The position numbers and the translations under genes were made by a program. A stretch of 64,000 bases of DNA, taken from contig NZ_CP031013.1 of the NCBI RefSeq assembly GCF_003711205.1, positions 992,001-1,056,000 on the forward strand. The letters are read 5' to 3'. The notes beneath the pieces were generated by a model that saw only the letters and a program-made list of their open reading frames with translations, had not been told where the DNA came from and made no database searches. Position 1 is the stretch's first letter, and every line of letters starts with the position of its first letter. Source of the stretch: Polaromonas sp. SP1. GTDB lineage: Bacteria; Pseudomonadota; Gammaproteobacteria; Burkholderiales; Burkholderiaceae_C. Below, piece after piece: positions 34,512 through 42,530 of this stretch.

Positions 34512-34514
34512 TCC

Positions 34515-36608
34515 ATGGACAAACTCCTCACACTGGTGCCAAGGCAGCCGGGTTACACCCACGAAGACGCGGCAAGCCGGATGCTGGGCCTGCTGGAGCG
34601 CGCCGCCAAGGCCGGCGCATGGGCCGTCGACTTGCCGGCCCGCCACTTCACCTGGACGGCCCAACTGGCCACCCTGCTGGACATTGCACCCTCGGCAGTG
34701 CCATCGTTCGAAGACGCGCTGGCCTTCTATGCCCCGGAATCACGCGTGCTGATGGCCGGCGCATTCGAAGCCTGCATGGAACACGGCACGCCCTTCGACG
34801 AAGAAGCCCAGGTGATTGCATCAGGCGGGCGGGTGCTGTGGATGCGCTGCCTGGGCGAAGCGCTGCGCGATGCCTCCGGCGAAGTGGTGCGCATCCAGGG
34901 CATCCTGCACGACCTCACAGACAAAAGGAAGGCGGAGCAGGACGCGTTGCGCCTGACGATGCGGCTGAGCACCACCCTGGCCAGCATCGCGGACGCCTTT
35001 GCCACGCTGGACATGGAAGGCCGCTTTACCTATGTGAACCCTGAAAGCGAGCGGCTGCTGCGCCGCAAAAGCCGGGACCTGCTGGGCCAGACGCTCTGGC
35101 AGGCGATGAACGCGAACCGCGGCGGCCGCCTGCGGCGCGAGGTGCGCCTGGCGCTGGTCAACGGCCAGCCGGTGGAGTTTGAAGAGTTCTACGCAGAGCT
35201 CGGCAAATGGCTGGAGTTGCGCGCCTATCCTTTTGAAGAAGGCCTGGCCGTGTACTTTCGCGACATCACCGAACGCAAGGCCGCCAAAGACGAGATCGAG
35301 CACCTGGCGTTTTATGACGCATTGACCCAATTGCCGAACCGCCAGCTGTTGATGGACAGGCTGCAAAGCGCCCTGGCCTGCAGTGCCGACCATTCACGCA
35401 TAGGCGCGCTGATGTTCATCGACCTGGACCACTTCAAGGTGCTGAACGACACACTGGGCCATTCGAAGGGTGACCTGCTGCTGCAAAAGGTGGCTTCACG
35501 CCTGACGGCCTGTGTCAGGCACAACGACACGGTGGCCCGGCTCGGCGGCGATGAATTTGTGGTGTTGCTGGAAGACCAGGGAGAAAACCCCGAAACCGCC
35601 ATCGCCGGAACGCGGGTGGTCGGGGAGAAGATCCTCGCAGCGCTCAGCGAGCCCTATGACCTCGTGGGCCACGAGCACCACGCGACGTGCAGCATCGGCA
35701 TCACCTTCTTCAGCCAGCAACAGGAAGGCATAGGCGACCTGCTCAAGCAGGCCGACCTGGCGATGTACGGCGCCAAGGCGGCAAGCCGCAACACCCTGTG
35801 CTTCTTCGACCCCGAAATGCAGGCAGCTGCCACCGCCAATGCGGCCATCAATGTGGAGCTGCGCCAGGGCCTGCGCAACAAGGACTTTGTGCTGCACTAC
35901 CAGCCCCAGGTGGGCAACGAAGGCCACATGGTGGGCGCGGAGGCCCTGGTCCGCTGGCGGCATCCGCAGCGCGGGCTGGTGTTTCCCGACGAGTTCATCT
36001 CGCAGGCCGAAGAAAGCGGGCTCATCCTGCCGCTGGGCAAATGGGTGCTCGACACCGCCTGTGCGCAGCTCGCAGCCTGGGCCTTGCGCCCCGAGACGCA
36101 CAAGCTGAGCATTGCCGTCAATGTCAGCGTGCGCCAGTTCCGGCACCCTGATTTTGTCGAGATGGTGATGGCGGCGATCGACGAGGCGGGCGTCAGCGCC
36201 CACAGGCTGAAGCTGGAACTGACCGAAAGCCTGCTGGCCTCGAACATCGAGGTCACGATCGCCAAGATGGGCATCCTCAAAAAGGCCGGCGTCACGTTGT
36301 CGATTGATGATTTCGGCATGGGCTACTCGGCGCTCTCTTACCTGAAGCACCTGCCGCTGGACCAGCTCAAGATTGACCGCAGCTTTGTCAAAGACGTGCT
36401 GACCGACCCCAACGACGCCGCCATTGCCCGCACCATCATCGGCCTGGCGCAAAGCCTGGGCCTGGGCGTGATGGCCGAAGGGGTCGAGACCGAAGCCCAG
36501 CGCGAATTTTTGGTGCGCTATGGCTGTGGTTGCTACCAGGGCTACCTGTTTTGCAAAGCGCTTCCCATCGACGAACTTGAAGCCTTCATGCGAAGCATGC
36601 GGGTTTGA
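34515..36608 (+). CDS. PAS-PAS-GGDEF-EAL cyclic di-GMP turnover protein
   Basis: The protein has 697 residues. Two PAS-type sensor regions lie at about 25-135 and 150-255. The GGDEF domain (about 260-430) keeps GGDEF at 344-348 and the I-site RHND at 335-338, five residues before it. The EAL domain (about 440-695) keeps EAL (476-478), DDFGMGYSAL from 598 and EGVE (655-658). No membrane helix is present. Both domains look catalytically complete, so the protein may make or degrade c-di-GMP depending on the PAS signal. It is divergent from the EPS cluster whose synthase has MshEN motifs, and may be its local regulator. Confidence 0.9.
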   Translation: MDKLLTLVPRQPGYTHEDAASRMLGLLERAAKAGAWAVDLPARHFTWTAQLATLLDIAPSAVPSFEDALAFYAPESRVLMAGAFEACMEHGTPFDEEAQVIASGGRVLWMRCLGEALRDASGEVVRIQGILHDLTDKRKAEQDALRLTMRLSTTLASIADAFATLDMEGRFTYVNPESERLLRRKSRDLLGQTLWQAMNANRGGRLRREVRLALVNGQPVEFEEFYAELGKWLELRAYPFEEGLAVYFRDITERKAAKDEIEHLAFYDALTQLPNRQLLMDRLQSALACSADHSRIGALMFIDLDHFKVLNDTLGHSKGDLLLQKVASRLTACVRHNDTVARLGGDEFVVLLEDQGENPETAIAGTRVVGEKILAALSEPYDLVGHEHHATCSIGITFFSQQQEGIGDLLKQADLAMYGAKAASRNTLCFFDPEMQAAATANAAINVELRQGLRNKDFVLHYQPQVGNEGHMVGAEALVRWRHPQRGLVFPDEFISQAEESGLILPLGKWVLDTACAQLAAWALRPETHKLSIAVNVSVRQFRHPDFVEMVMAAIDEAGVSAHRLKLELTESLLASNIEVTIAKMGILKKAGVTLSIDDFGMGYSALSYLKHLPLDQLKIDRSFVKDVLTDPNDAAIARTIIGLAQSLGLGVMAEGVETEAQREFLVRYGCGCYQGYLFCKALPIDELEAFMRSMRV

Positions 36609-36623
36609 GAATGCCGCCTGTTA

Positions 36624-36659
36624 GTTAGCACTGGTAGCACTGGTAGTACTGTTAGTACG
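36624..36659 (+). repeat. Short 9-bp tandem repeat
   Basis: Four consecutive units of G(G/T)TAG(C/T)AC(T/G) fill 36624-36659: GTTAGCACT, GGTAGCACT, GGTAGTACT, GTTAGTACG. They lie between the GGDEF-EAL stop and the asparaginase start and contain AGTACT-like symmetry. Confidence 0.6.
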
Positions 36660-36735
36660 TGTTTCTCCTAACTATGGGAAAACCCGCTTTGTGCCGATAG
36701 TCACCAACCATGCACCACCATGGCCATGGCTTTTT

Positions 36736-37743
36736 ATGACGCACACACCCCTGATTGAATTGACCCGCGGCGGGACCCTGGAATGCCAGCACCTGGGCTC
36801 TGTGGCCGTCGTCAATACACAAGGCCGTCTGCTGGCCCATGCCGGCGACCCGCACTGGCTGACTTTTTCCCGCTCCACGCTCAAGGCCTTGCAGGCGCTT
36901 CCTTTTTTCGAGGCCGGCGGCCCCGCGCAATTCGGTTTCAGCACGCGGCAGCTCGCCATGCTGTGCGCCAGCCACAACGGCGAAGACATGCATGTGGCGG
37001 AAACCCAGGGCATGCTGGACAAGGCCGGCCTGACGTACAAGGCGCTGCGCTGCGGCTGTCATGTGCCGGGCATCTTCTCCCAGCTGGACGAGGCGCCGCC
37101 GCCCGGCCTGGTGTTTGACGAGCGCCATAACAACTGCAGCGGCAAACACGCCGGCTTTTTGGCGTACTGCGTGCAGCACGGCCTGGGCCTGGACGACTAC
37201 ATCGCACCCGAACACCCCTTGCAGCAGGCCATACGCCGCGACGTCGCCCGCGCCGCAGGCATGGACGCCAACGACTTCAAAATGGGCATCGACGGCTGCT
37301 CGGCGCCCAACTACGCCCTGCCCCTGTCCAAGCTGGCCCGCGCTTACGCACGGCTGGCCAGCGGCGCCCGCGACGCCGAATTCGGCCAGAGCTTTTCAGC
37401 CCTGGGCGAAGCGATGACCGCCCACCCCGAACTGGTGTCCGGCACCCGCCGCAACGACCTGGCCTTCATGCGCGCAGGCCGCGGCGACTGGGTCACCAAG
37501 GTGGGCGCCGACGGCGTGCAGGTGGTGGGCAGCAAGTCGCGCGGCGAAGCGATCGCATTGAAGGTCATGGACGCCAACAAGGTCGCGCTGTTTGCCGCCA
37601 CCGTCGAGGTGCTGGACCAGTTGGGCTGGCTGGACGATGCGCAGCAGGAAGAGCTGGCGGTTTGGCGGGCGCGGGAGATTGTGAATGTGCGGGGGGTGGT
37701 GGTGGGGCAGAGGCGGGCGGCTTTTCGGTTGCAGGCTGGGTGA
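36736..37743 (+). CDS. L-asparaginase II family protein (Rhizobium etli type)
   Basis: The protein has 335 residues from the ATG at 36736 (an upstream in-frame ATG at 36691 would add 15 residues). It carries the blocks of the PF06089 asparaginase II family: MLCASHNGEDMHV, LRCGCHVPG, HNNCSGKHAGFLAYC and IDGCSAPNYALPLSKLA. This family hydrolyses asparagine to aspartate and ammonia and is unrelated to the E. coli type I/II enzymes. Ser, Lys and Cys residues in the SGKH and CGCH segments are the likely catalytic/metal set. No signal peptide is apparent. A dispersed repeat follows the stop. Confidence 0.85.
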   Translation: MTHTPLIELTRGGTLECQHLGSVAVVNTQGRLLAHAGDPHWLTFSRSTLKALQALPFFEAGGPAQFGFSTRQLAMLCASHNGEDMHVAETQGMLDKAGLTYKALRCGCHVPGIFSQLDEAPPPGLVFDERHNNCSGKHAGFLAYCVQHGLGLDDYIAPEHPLQQAIRRDVARAAGMDANDFKMGIDGCSAPNYALPLSKLARAYARLASGARDAEFGQSFSALGEAMTAHPELVSGTRRNDLAFMRAGRGDWVTKVGADGVQVVGSKSRGEAIALKVMDANKVALFAATVEVLDQLGWLDDAQQEELAVWRAREIVNVRGVVVGQRRAAFRLQAG

Positions 37744-38060
37744 GCCCCCACGCCCGTCCCCGTTTCTTCCGGTATTCGGATTTCTGTCTTCGGCTGTTTG
37801 GTATTCCTGTCCCCACCCCCTTGTGGATGCGCCGAGGAGCGCAGGACCAGACGGATCAGGGCAAAAACTTGTTTGAGCCGAAGGCGAGTTGTTTTTGACC
37901 CCGGCTGGGCCGAGCACCGCAGGTTGCCCGTAGCGAAGCGAAGGGACGCAGGAGCCAGGGTCGCCTTTTTTTGCTTACTTTTTTTGGCGAAGCAAAAAAA
38001 GTGAGTCGCATGCCGGGCGACTCCCGGCCGGCAAGCCGCAGCAAAAAACACATCGCCGGA
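37744..38060. repeat. Long intergenic repeat-type element with a 13-bp hairpin
   Basis: The 440-bp gap between asparaginase and putA begins GCCCCCACGCCCGT directly after the stop. It contains a hairpin at 37974-38005: ACTTTTTTTG, loop GCGAAG, CAAAAAAAGT, extended by CTT/GAG to 13 pairs with one wobble. Flanking text (CGCAGGTTGCCCGTAGCGAAG and GACTCCCGGCCGGCAAGCC) has the look of an interspersed element of Burkholderiales rather than a gene. Two partial copies of GCTTCGACAGGCTCAGCCCG follow (38071 and 38104). Confidence 0.55.
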
Positions 38061-38125
38061 GCACCACCAGGCTTCGATACCTCAGCCCGAACGGGGAGGG
38101 GGAGGCTTCGACAGGCTCAGCCCGA

Positions 38126-38172
38126 ACGGGTGACGGGTGACGGGTGACGGGTGACGGGTGACGGGTGACGGG
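38126..38172 (+). repeat. Tandem ACGGGTG repeat, about 6.7 copies
   Basis: A perfect 7-bp unit ACGGGTG runs without interruption from 38126 to 38172, just upstream of the putA stop codon. This is a simple-sequence tract prone to slippage. It is outside any gene. Confidence 0.9.
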
Positions 38173-38183
38173 AACAGAAAGGA

Positions 38184-41171
38184 TCAACCCCCTCCAGCCA
38201 GAAGCGCCGCATTCCCCCCCGCAGCCGTCGTATTCACCGTCACCGTCTGCTCGGCACAAAACCGGTACAGGTAATGCGGCCCACCCGCCTTCGGGCCGGT
38301 GCCCGACAAGCCCTCGCCGCCAAACGGCTGCACGCCCACCACCGCGCCGATCATGTTGCGGTTCACATAAATATTGCCGACATGCGCCGCCGCGGCCAGT
38401 GCCTGCGCGCGGGAGTCGATGCGCGTCTGGATGCCGAGCGTGAGGCCGTAGCCCAGCGCGTTGATCTGCGCAATCACCGCTTCCGGGTCTTTCAGGTCGC
38501 CGCTGCCCCAGCGCACCACCTGCAGCACGGGGCCGAAGATTTCGTCTTTCACGTCGGCCAGGCTGCGTACTTCAAAGGCGGCGGGGGAAATGACATTTGC
38601 TATCGAATTAATAGCTGAATCCCTATGCGCATCCTGGGCTACAAGCACTTTTGATGCAGAACCCAGGCGCTGCAAATGCTTCTGGATGTTGTCGTACGCT
38701 TCGCGGTCGATCACCGGGCCGACATCGGTGGCAAGGTCTGCGGTCTCGCCAACCACCAGTTCTTTGGCCGCGCCCTTGATCATCTCGATCACGTGGTCGG
38801 CAATGCCTTCATGCACACACAACAGGCGCAGCGCCGAGCAGCGCTGGCCGACACTGCGAAACGCGCTTTGCACCACCGCATCGGCTACCTGCTCGGGCAG
38901 GGCCGTGCTGTCGACCAGCATGGCGTTGATGCCGCCGGTCTCGGCGATCAGCGGCACGATGGGGCCGTCTTTGGCGGCGAGTGCGCGGTTGATGATTTTG
39001 GCGACCTGGGTCGAGCCGGTGAACACCACACCGGCCACGCCGGGTGCGGCCACCAGCGCGGCGCCCACCGTTTCACCGGCGCCGTGCGCCAGTTGCAGCG
39101 CGCCTTCGGGCACACCGGCTTCGTGCAGCAGTTTCACGGCTTCAAAGGCGATGCCCGGCGTCTGCTCGGCCGGCTTGGCGGCCACGGCATTGCCGGTGGC
39201 CAGCGCGGCGGCGACCTGGCCGGTGAAGATGGCCAGCGGAAAGTTCCACGGGCTGATGCACACCCACACGCCGCGCGCCGACAGGCGCAGCTCGTTGGTC
39301 TCACCGGTCGGGCCGGGCAGCGCCACCGGCTGCATGATGCGCTCGGCCTCACCCGCGTAGTAGCGCAAAAAGTCCACCGCCTCACGCACTTCCGACACGG
39401 CGTCGCCCCAGGTCTTGAAAGCCTCTTTGACCAGCAGCGCGCAGAACTTCGGCATCTGCTGCTCCATCGCATCGGCGGCACGGCGCAAGGTGGCGGCGCG
39501 TTCGGCGACGGGCACTTTGCTCCATTTTTGATAGCTAGAGGTACACGTCCTGATTAGGCTGGGGGCCGATTTGGCATCAAACTCCGGCACCATGGGAACA
39601 GCCGTTGCGGCCAGCGCGGCGAGCAGCGGCGCACGCATGCTTTGCACCGTCAGGTCCAGCCCCAGGCTGTTGGGCCGGGCCGGGCCGTAGAGCGCGGGCG
39701 GCAGCGGCAGCGACGATTCGGGCTGCAGGCGAAGCGGCGAGGTCAGCAGCTCGCCAATGCCGACCGACTCGTCGGCGAGCTGGTGCACAAAGGAGGAGTT
39801 GGCGCCGTTTTCCAGCAGGCGGCGCACCAGGTAGGCCAGCAGGTCGCGGTGGGCGCCCACCGGTGCGTACACGCGGCAGCTAATCAGCGGGTTCTTCAGC
39901 ACTTCACGGAACACGCCCTCGCCCATGCCGTGCAGGCGCTGCAGCTCAAACGGCACCGCGTTGCGCGACGCCATCTGCAAGATCGCAGCGATGGTCGCAG
40001 CGTTGTGGCCAGCAAACTGCGGGTAGATCGCATCGGGCGCGGCCAGCAGCGCTTGCGCGCACGCCAGGTAAGACACATCGGTGTGGTGCTTGTGCGTGAA
40101 GACCGGGTAGTGCGGCAGGCCCATCTCCTGTGCGCGTTTGATTTCCGAATCCCAGTACGCGCCCTTGACCAGGCGGCACATCAGGCGCAGTTTGTACTTG
40201 CGGGCTATGGCGGCGATGTGGCCGATCAGCTCCAGCGCGCGCGTCTGGTAGGCCTGCATGGCCAGGCCAAAGCCCTGCCACTGCGGGTGGTGTTGCGCCA
40301 CCAGGGCGGCCAGCGCTTCAAACACGTCGAGCGACAGCTCCAGCCGGTCGACTTCTTCGGCGTCTATGGTCAGGTTGATGTTGGCCTTGGCCGAGAGCTC
40401 ACACAGCCCCCAGACACGCGGCACCAGTTCGGCCATCACGCGCTCGCGCTGGGCGTCTTCATAACGCGGGTGCAAGGCGCTGAGCTTGATGGATATACCA
40501 TCATTTTGCTCTGTAGCCCTTGCTGTGCTTGCACTTACAGCTATCGATTTAATAGCGTTGGTGTAGCTGGCCAGGTAACGCAGCGCATCGGCGTCGGTGC
40601 GCGCGCCCTCGCCCAGCATGTCGTAGCTGAAGCGCAAATTCGGGATTTTTTTGCGGCTGTCGTCGGCTTCGTTCATCGCGTCGGCAATCGTCTGGCCCAG
40701 AACAAACTGCCGGCCCAGCAGCTGCACGGCGCGCAAGGTGGCGGCCACGACCGTGCGCGCGCCCAGCTTGGTCATCATGGTCGGCTGCCCGCCTTCCGGC
40801 AAAAACATCTTGGACATCGAGATAGCCGAGGCCGACAGCCGCGCCATCACGCCGTCGCCGGCGGCGTCGAAGTCGGCGCGGCCGAGCTGGTCGGCCGTCA
40901 GGGCAATCGCGGTTTCGGCATCGGGCACGCGCAGCAGCGCTTCGGCCAGCCGCATCAGCGCCAGGCCTTCGGCGCTGGAGATCGGGTATTCCTTGAGCAG
41001 GCTTTCCATCGCCCAGAAGGGCGGCGGGTTGTCTCGCACGGCCTGCACCCAGGGCTGGGCCGCATGCGCCGCCGCCGCCCAATCCAGCGCGCCGGCCAGG
41101 CCCTGCAGGTGGGCGGCGACGATGTCGGCTTCAGGACGGTACGGAAACGGCAGGCGGGGGGAAACTGGCAT
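38184..41171 (-). CDS. putA: Bifunctional proline dehydrogenase / pyrroline-5-carboxylate dehydrogenase
   Basis: The protein is about 995 residues from the ATG at 41171, which has a GGAG box; a GTG at 41195 is also in frame. The proline dehydrogenase domain spans about 130-430 (SIKLSALHPRYEDAQRERV, LVKGAYWDSEIKRAQ, RRLLENGANSSFVHQLAD). The aldehyde dehydrogenase domain spans about 490-960 (ISPWNFPLAIFTGQVAAALA, ETGGINAML, QRCSALRLL with the catalytic Cys). It oxidises proline to glutamate. The N-terminal DNA-binding domain of trifunctional PutA is absent, so control is probably by the divergent Lrp-type gene. Three repeat-derived in-frame segments are listed separately. Confidence 0.92.
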   Translation of the reverse strand: MPVSPRLPFPYRPEADIVAAHLQGLAGALDWAAAAHAAQPWVQAVRDNPPPFWAMESLLKEYPISSAEGLALMRLAEALLRVPDAETAIALTADQLGRADFDAAGDGVMARLSASAISMSKMFLPEGGQPTMMTKLGARTVVAATLRAVQLLGRQFVLGQTIADAMNEADDSRKKIPNLRFSYDMLGEGARTDADALRYLASYTNAIKSIAVSASTARATEQNDGISIKLSALHPRYEDAQRERVMAELVPRVWGLCELSAKANINLTIDAEEVDRLELSLDVFEALAALVAQHHPQWQGFGLAMQAYQTRALELIGHIAAIARKYKLRLMCRLVKGAYWDSEIKRAQEMGLPHYPVFTHKHHTDVSYLACAQALLAAPDAIYPQFAGHNAATIAAILQMASRNAVPFELQRLHGMGEGVFREVLKNPLISCRVYAPVGAHRDLLAYLVRRLLENGANSSFVHQLADESVGIGELLTSPLRLQPESSLPLPPALYGPARPNSLGLDLTVQSMRAPLLAALAATAVPMVPEFDAKSAPSLIRTCTSSYQKWSKVPVAERAATLRRAADAMEQQMPKFCALLVKEAFKTWGDAVSEVREAVDFLRYYAGEAERIMQPVALPGPTGETNELRLSARGVWVCISPWNFPLAIFTGQVAAALATGNAVAAKPAEQTPGIAFEAVKLLHEAGVPEGALQLAHGAGETVGAALVAAPGVAGVVFTGSTQVAKIINRALAAKDGPIVPLIAETGGINAMLVDSTALPEQVADAVVQSAFRSVGQRCSALRLLCVHEGIADHVIEMIKGAAKELVVGETADLATDVGPVIDREAYDNIQKHLQRLGSASKVLVAQDAHRDSAINSIANVISPAAFEVRSLADVKDEIFGPVLQVVRWGSGDLKDPEAVIAQINALGYGLTLGIQTRIDSRAQALAAAAHVGNIYVNRNMIGAVVGVQPFGGEGLSGTGPKAGGPHYLYRFCAEQTVTVNTTAAGGNAALLAGGG
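38596..38655 (-). repeat. Dispersed repeat copy in the PutA aldehyde dehydrogenase domain
   Basis: In the sense of putA it reads TCAAAAGTGCTTGTAGCCCA, variable centre, GATTCAGCTATTAATTCGATAGC. It encodes SKVLVAQDAHRDSAINSIA at about residues 839-858, in a surface loop before the strand leading to DEIFGPVL. It is 18 codons from AAA to GCA, the same frame and length as the DUF3108 copy. Confidence 0.65.
39523..39575 (-). repeat. Dispersed repeat copy in the PutA interdomain region
   Basis: On the plus strand it reads ATTTTTGATAGCTAGAGGTA, then CACGTCCTGATTAGGC, then TGGGGGCCGATTTGGC. In the gene it encodes AKSAPSLIRTCTSSYQK at about residues 532-549, at the junction to the aldehyde dehydrogenase domain. 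Confidence 0.65.
40500..40556 (+). repeat. Dispersed repeat copy in the PutA proline dehydrogenase domain
   Basis: On the plus strand it reads ATCATTTTGCTCTGTAGCCC, then TTGCTGTGCTTGCACTTACA, then GCTATCGATTTAATAGCG. In the gene it encodes NAIKSIAVSASTARATEQND at about residues 205-224, in the loop just before the conserved GISIKLSALHPRYE strand. Relative to its gene it is inverted against the other two putA copies. Confidence 0.65.
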
Positions 41172-41294
41172 CAGGGGCTCCATAGAGGGTTTCACGGTGA
41201 AAGCAGGCTGCTGAAGTGCAATACCGCGATATTCCCTTGAAGTACGCCGAATTTCCCGCTAAATTTGCGCGATTCACAGAATAATTCACTACCC
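41172..41294. promoter_or_regulatory. putA / lrp divergent intergenic region
   Basis: This is the 123-bp gap between the two start codons. It contains an imperfect inverted repeat around CGCGATATT (41226) and AAATTTGCGCG (41260), the spacing expected for an Lrp-type dimer-of-dimers site. Proline-responsive control of putA by the adjacent regulator is inferred. Confidence 0.35.
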
Positions 41295-41774
41295 ATGTTT
41301 GAAGCCTCCCCAGAAATTGACCGCATTGACCTGAAAATCCTGAATGTTCTGCAGCAGGATGGCCGCATTTCCAACCTGAAGCTGGCCGAAAGCGTGGCTT
41401 TGTCGCCCACCGCGGTGCTGGCCCGCGTGCAGCGCCTCACGCGGGACGGCTACATCCTGGGCTATGAGGCGCTGCTCAATCCGCTCAAGCTGGGCGCCGG
41501 GATGATGGTGTTTGTCGAGGTGTTGCTGGACCGCACCACACCCAATGTGTTTGAGGCCTTCAAGGCGGCGGTGCAGGTGCACCACGAAATCACCGAATGC
41601 CACATGGTGGCCGGTGGCTTTGACTATTTGCTCAAGACGCGCATGGCCGACATGGCGGCCTACCGCTCGTTTGCCGGCACGGTGCTCTGGCAGCTGCCGG
41701 GTGTGCGCGAAACCCGTACCTACGCGGTGATGGAAGAAGTGAAAAATACCACCCGGCTGGCGCTGGGGGTCTGA
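41295..41774 (+). CDS. putR: Lrp/AsnC family regulator, probable PutR
   Basis: The protein has 159 residues. The N-terminal HTH lies at about 10-60 (LKILNVLQQDGRISNLKLAESVALS, where the last ten are part of the recognition region) and the C-terminal RAM/AsnC ligand domain at about 65-150 (VQVHHEITECHMVAGGFDYLL). It is divergent from putA, as in proline-utilisation loci where an Lrp-type PutR activates putA in response to proline. The start at 41295 is preferred to an in-frame upstream codon because it gives the normal Lrp N-terminus. The symbol is by context. Confidence 0.87.
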   Translation: MFEASPEIDRIDLKILNVLQQDGRISNLKLAESVALSPTAVLARVQRLTRDGYILGYEALLNPLKLGAGMMVFVEVLLDRTTPNVFEAFKAAVQVHHEITECHMVAGGFDYLLKTRMADMAAYRSFAGTVLWQLPGVRETRTYAVMEEVKNTTRLALGV

Positions 41775-41862
41775 GCCGGGTTGCCGCGCTTGCAAACAGG
41801 CAGCTGCTGGCAATAATGCGAGCTGAATCCCCGCCTTCATTTCACATTCAACAGGAATGCCC

Positions 41863-42411
41863 ATGAAACACTGCCTCCCCGCCCTCGCCACCACCCTGAT
41901 GCTGGCCCTGGCCACCGGCGCCTCCGCCCAAACCACCAAGCCGGGTTTGTGGGAAATCACCAACAAGATGCAGTCCAGCTCCGGCGAGATGGAAAAAGCC
42001 ATGGCCACCATGGAAAAGCAGCTGGCCAGCATGCCGCCCGAGCAGCGCAAGCAGATGCAGGACATGATGGCCAAGCAGGGCATGTCCATGGGCTCCAGCG
42101 CCGGCGGTGCGATGAACGTGAAGATGTGCATCACCAAGGAAATGGCCGAGCGCAACGAACTGCCGCAACAGCAGCAAGGCGACTGCAAAACCACCCAGTC
42201 GCCCCGCAGCGGCAACACCATGAAGTTCTCTTATGTGTGCACCCAGCCGCCGTCCAGCGGCGAAGGCGTGATGACCTTCAACGGCGACACCGCCTACACG
42301 ATGAAGATGAACACCACGACCAACGTCAAAGGCAAGGCCGAGAAGATGACGATGGATGCTTCGGGGAAGTGGTTGTCGGCGGATTGCGGCAATATCAAGC
42401 CGAGGAAATAG
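41863..42411 (+). CDS. DUF3617 exported protein
   Basis: The protein has 182 residues with a signal peptide (LATTLMLALATGASA). The mature part begins QTTKPGLWEITNKMQS, the DUF3617 hallmark, and has a Met/Gln-rich helix (MEKAMATMEKQLASM) and conserved Cys residues (MCITKEM, GDCKTT, YVCTQP, ADCGNI). The function of the family is unknown; it is likely periplasmic. An ATG two codons upstream is possible, but AGGA is better spaced to 41863. A GC-rich repeat follows the stop at once. Confidence 0.85.
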   Translation: MKHCLPALATTLMLALATGASAQTTKPGLWEITNKMQSSSGEMEKAMATMEKQLASMPPEQRKQMQDMMAKQGMSMGSSAGGAMNVKMCITKEMAERNELPQQQQGDCKTTQSPRSGNTMKFSYVCTQPPSSGEGVMTFNGDTAYTMKMNTTTNVKGKAEKMTMDASGKWLSADCGNIKPRK

Positions 42412-42520
42412 CCCCCACGGTCGCTCACTTCGTGTAGCTTCCTGCCCCCCGAGGGGGCCGCCCGCCATGCGGCCCGGCAAAGCCGGTTCCGCGGCTCATG
42501 CTGGCTTGAAGAGCCCTCTG
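42412..42520 (+). repeat. GC-rich stop-codon-adjacent repeat, copy 5
   Basis: It begins at the base after the TAG of the DUF3617 gene (CCCCCACGGTCGCTCACTTC), contains CCCCCCGAGGGGGC and GGCAAAGCCGGTTCCGCGGC, and ends near GGCTTGAAGAGCC. It separates two convergent genes. Confidence 0.75.
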
Positions 42521-42530
42521 CTAGAGCGGC

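Noticed and set aside
38126..38172. Possible CRISPR array at the heptamer tract
   Set aside because: The unit is 7 bp with no spacers, so it is a simple tandem repeat.
39642..41240. 532-codon plus-strand open frame opposite putA
   Set aside because: It is antisense to a clear enzyme gene, with no motif and shadow-like composition.
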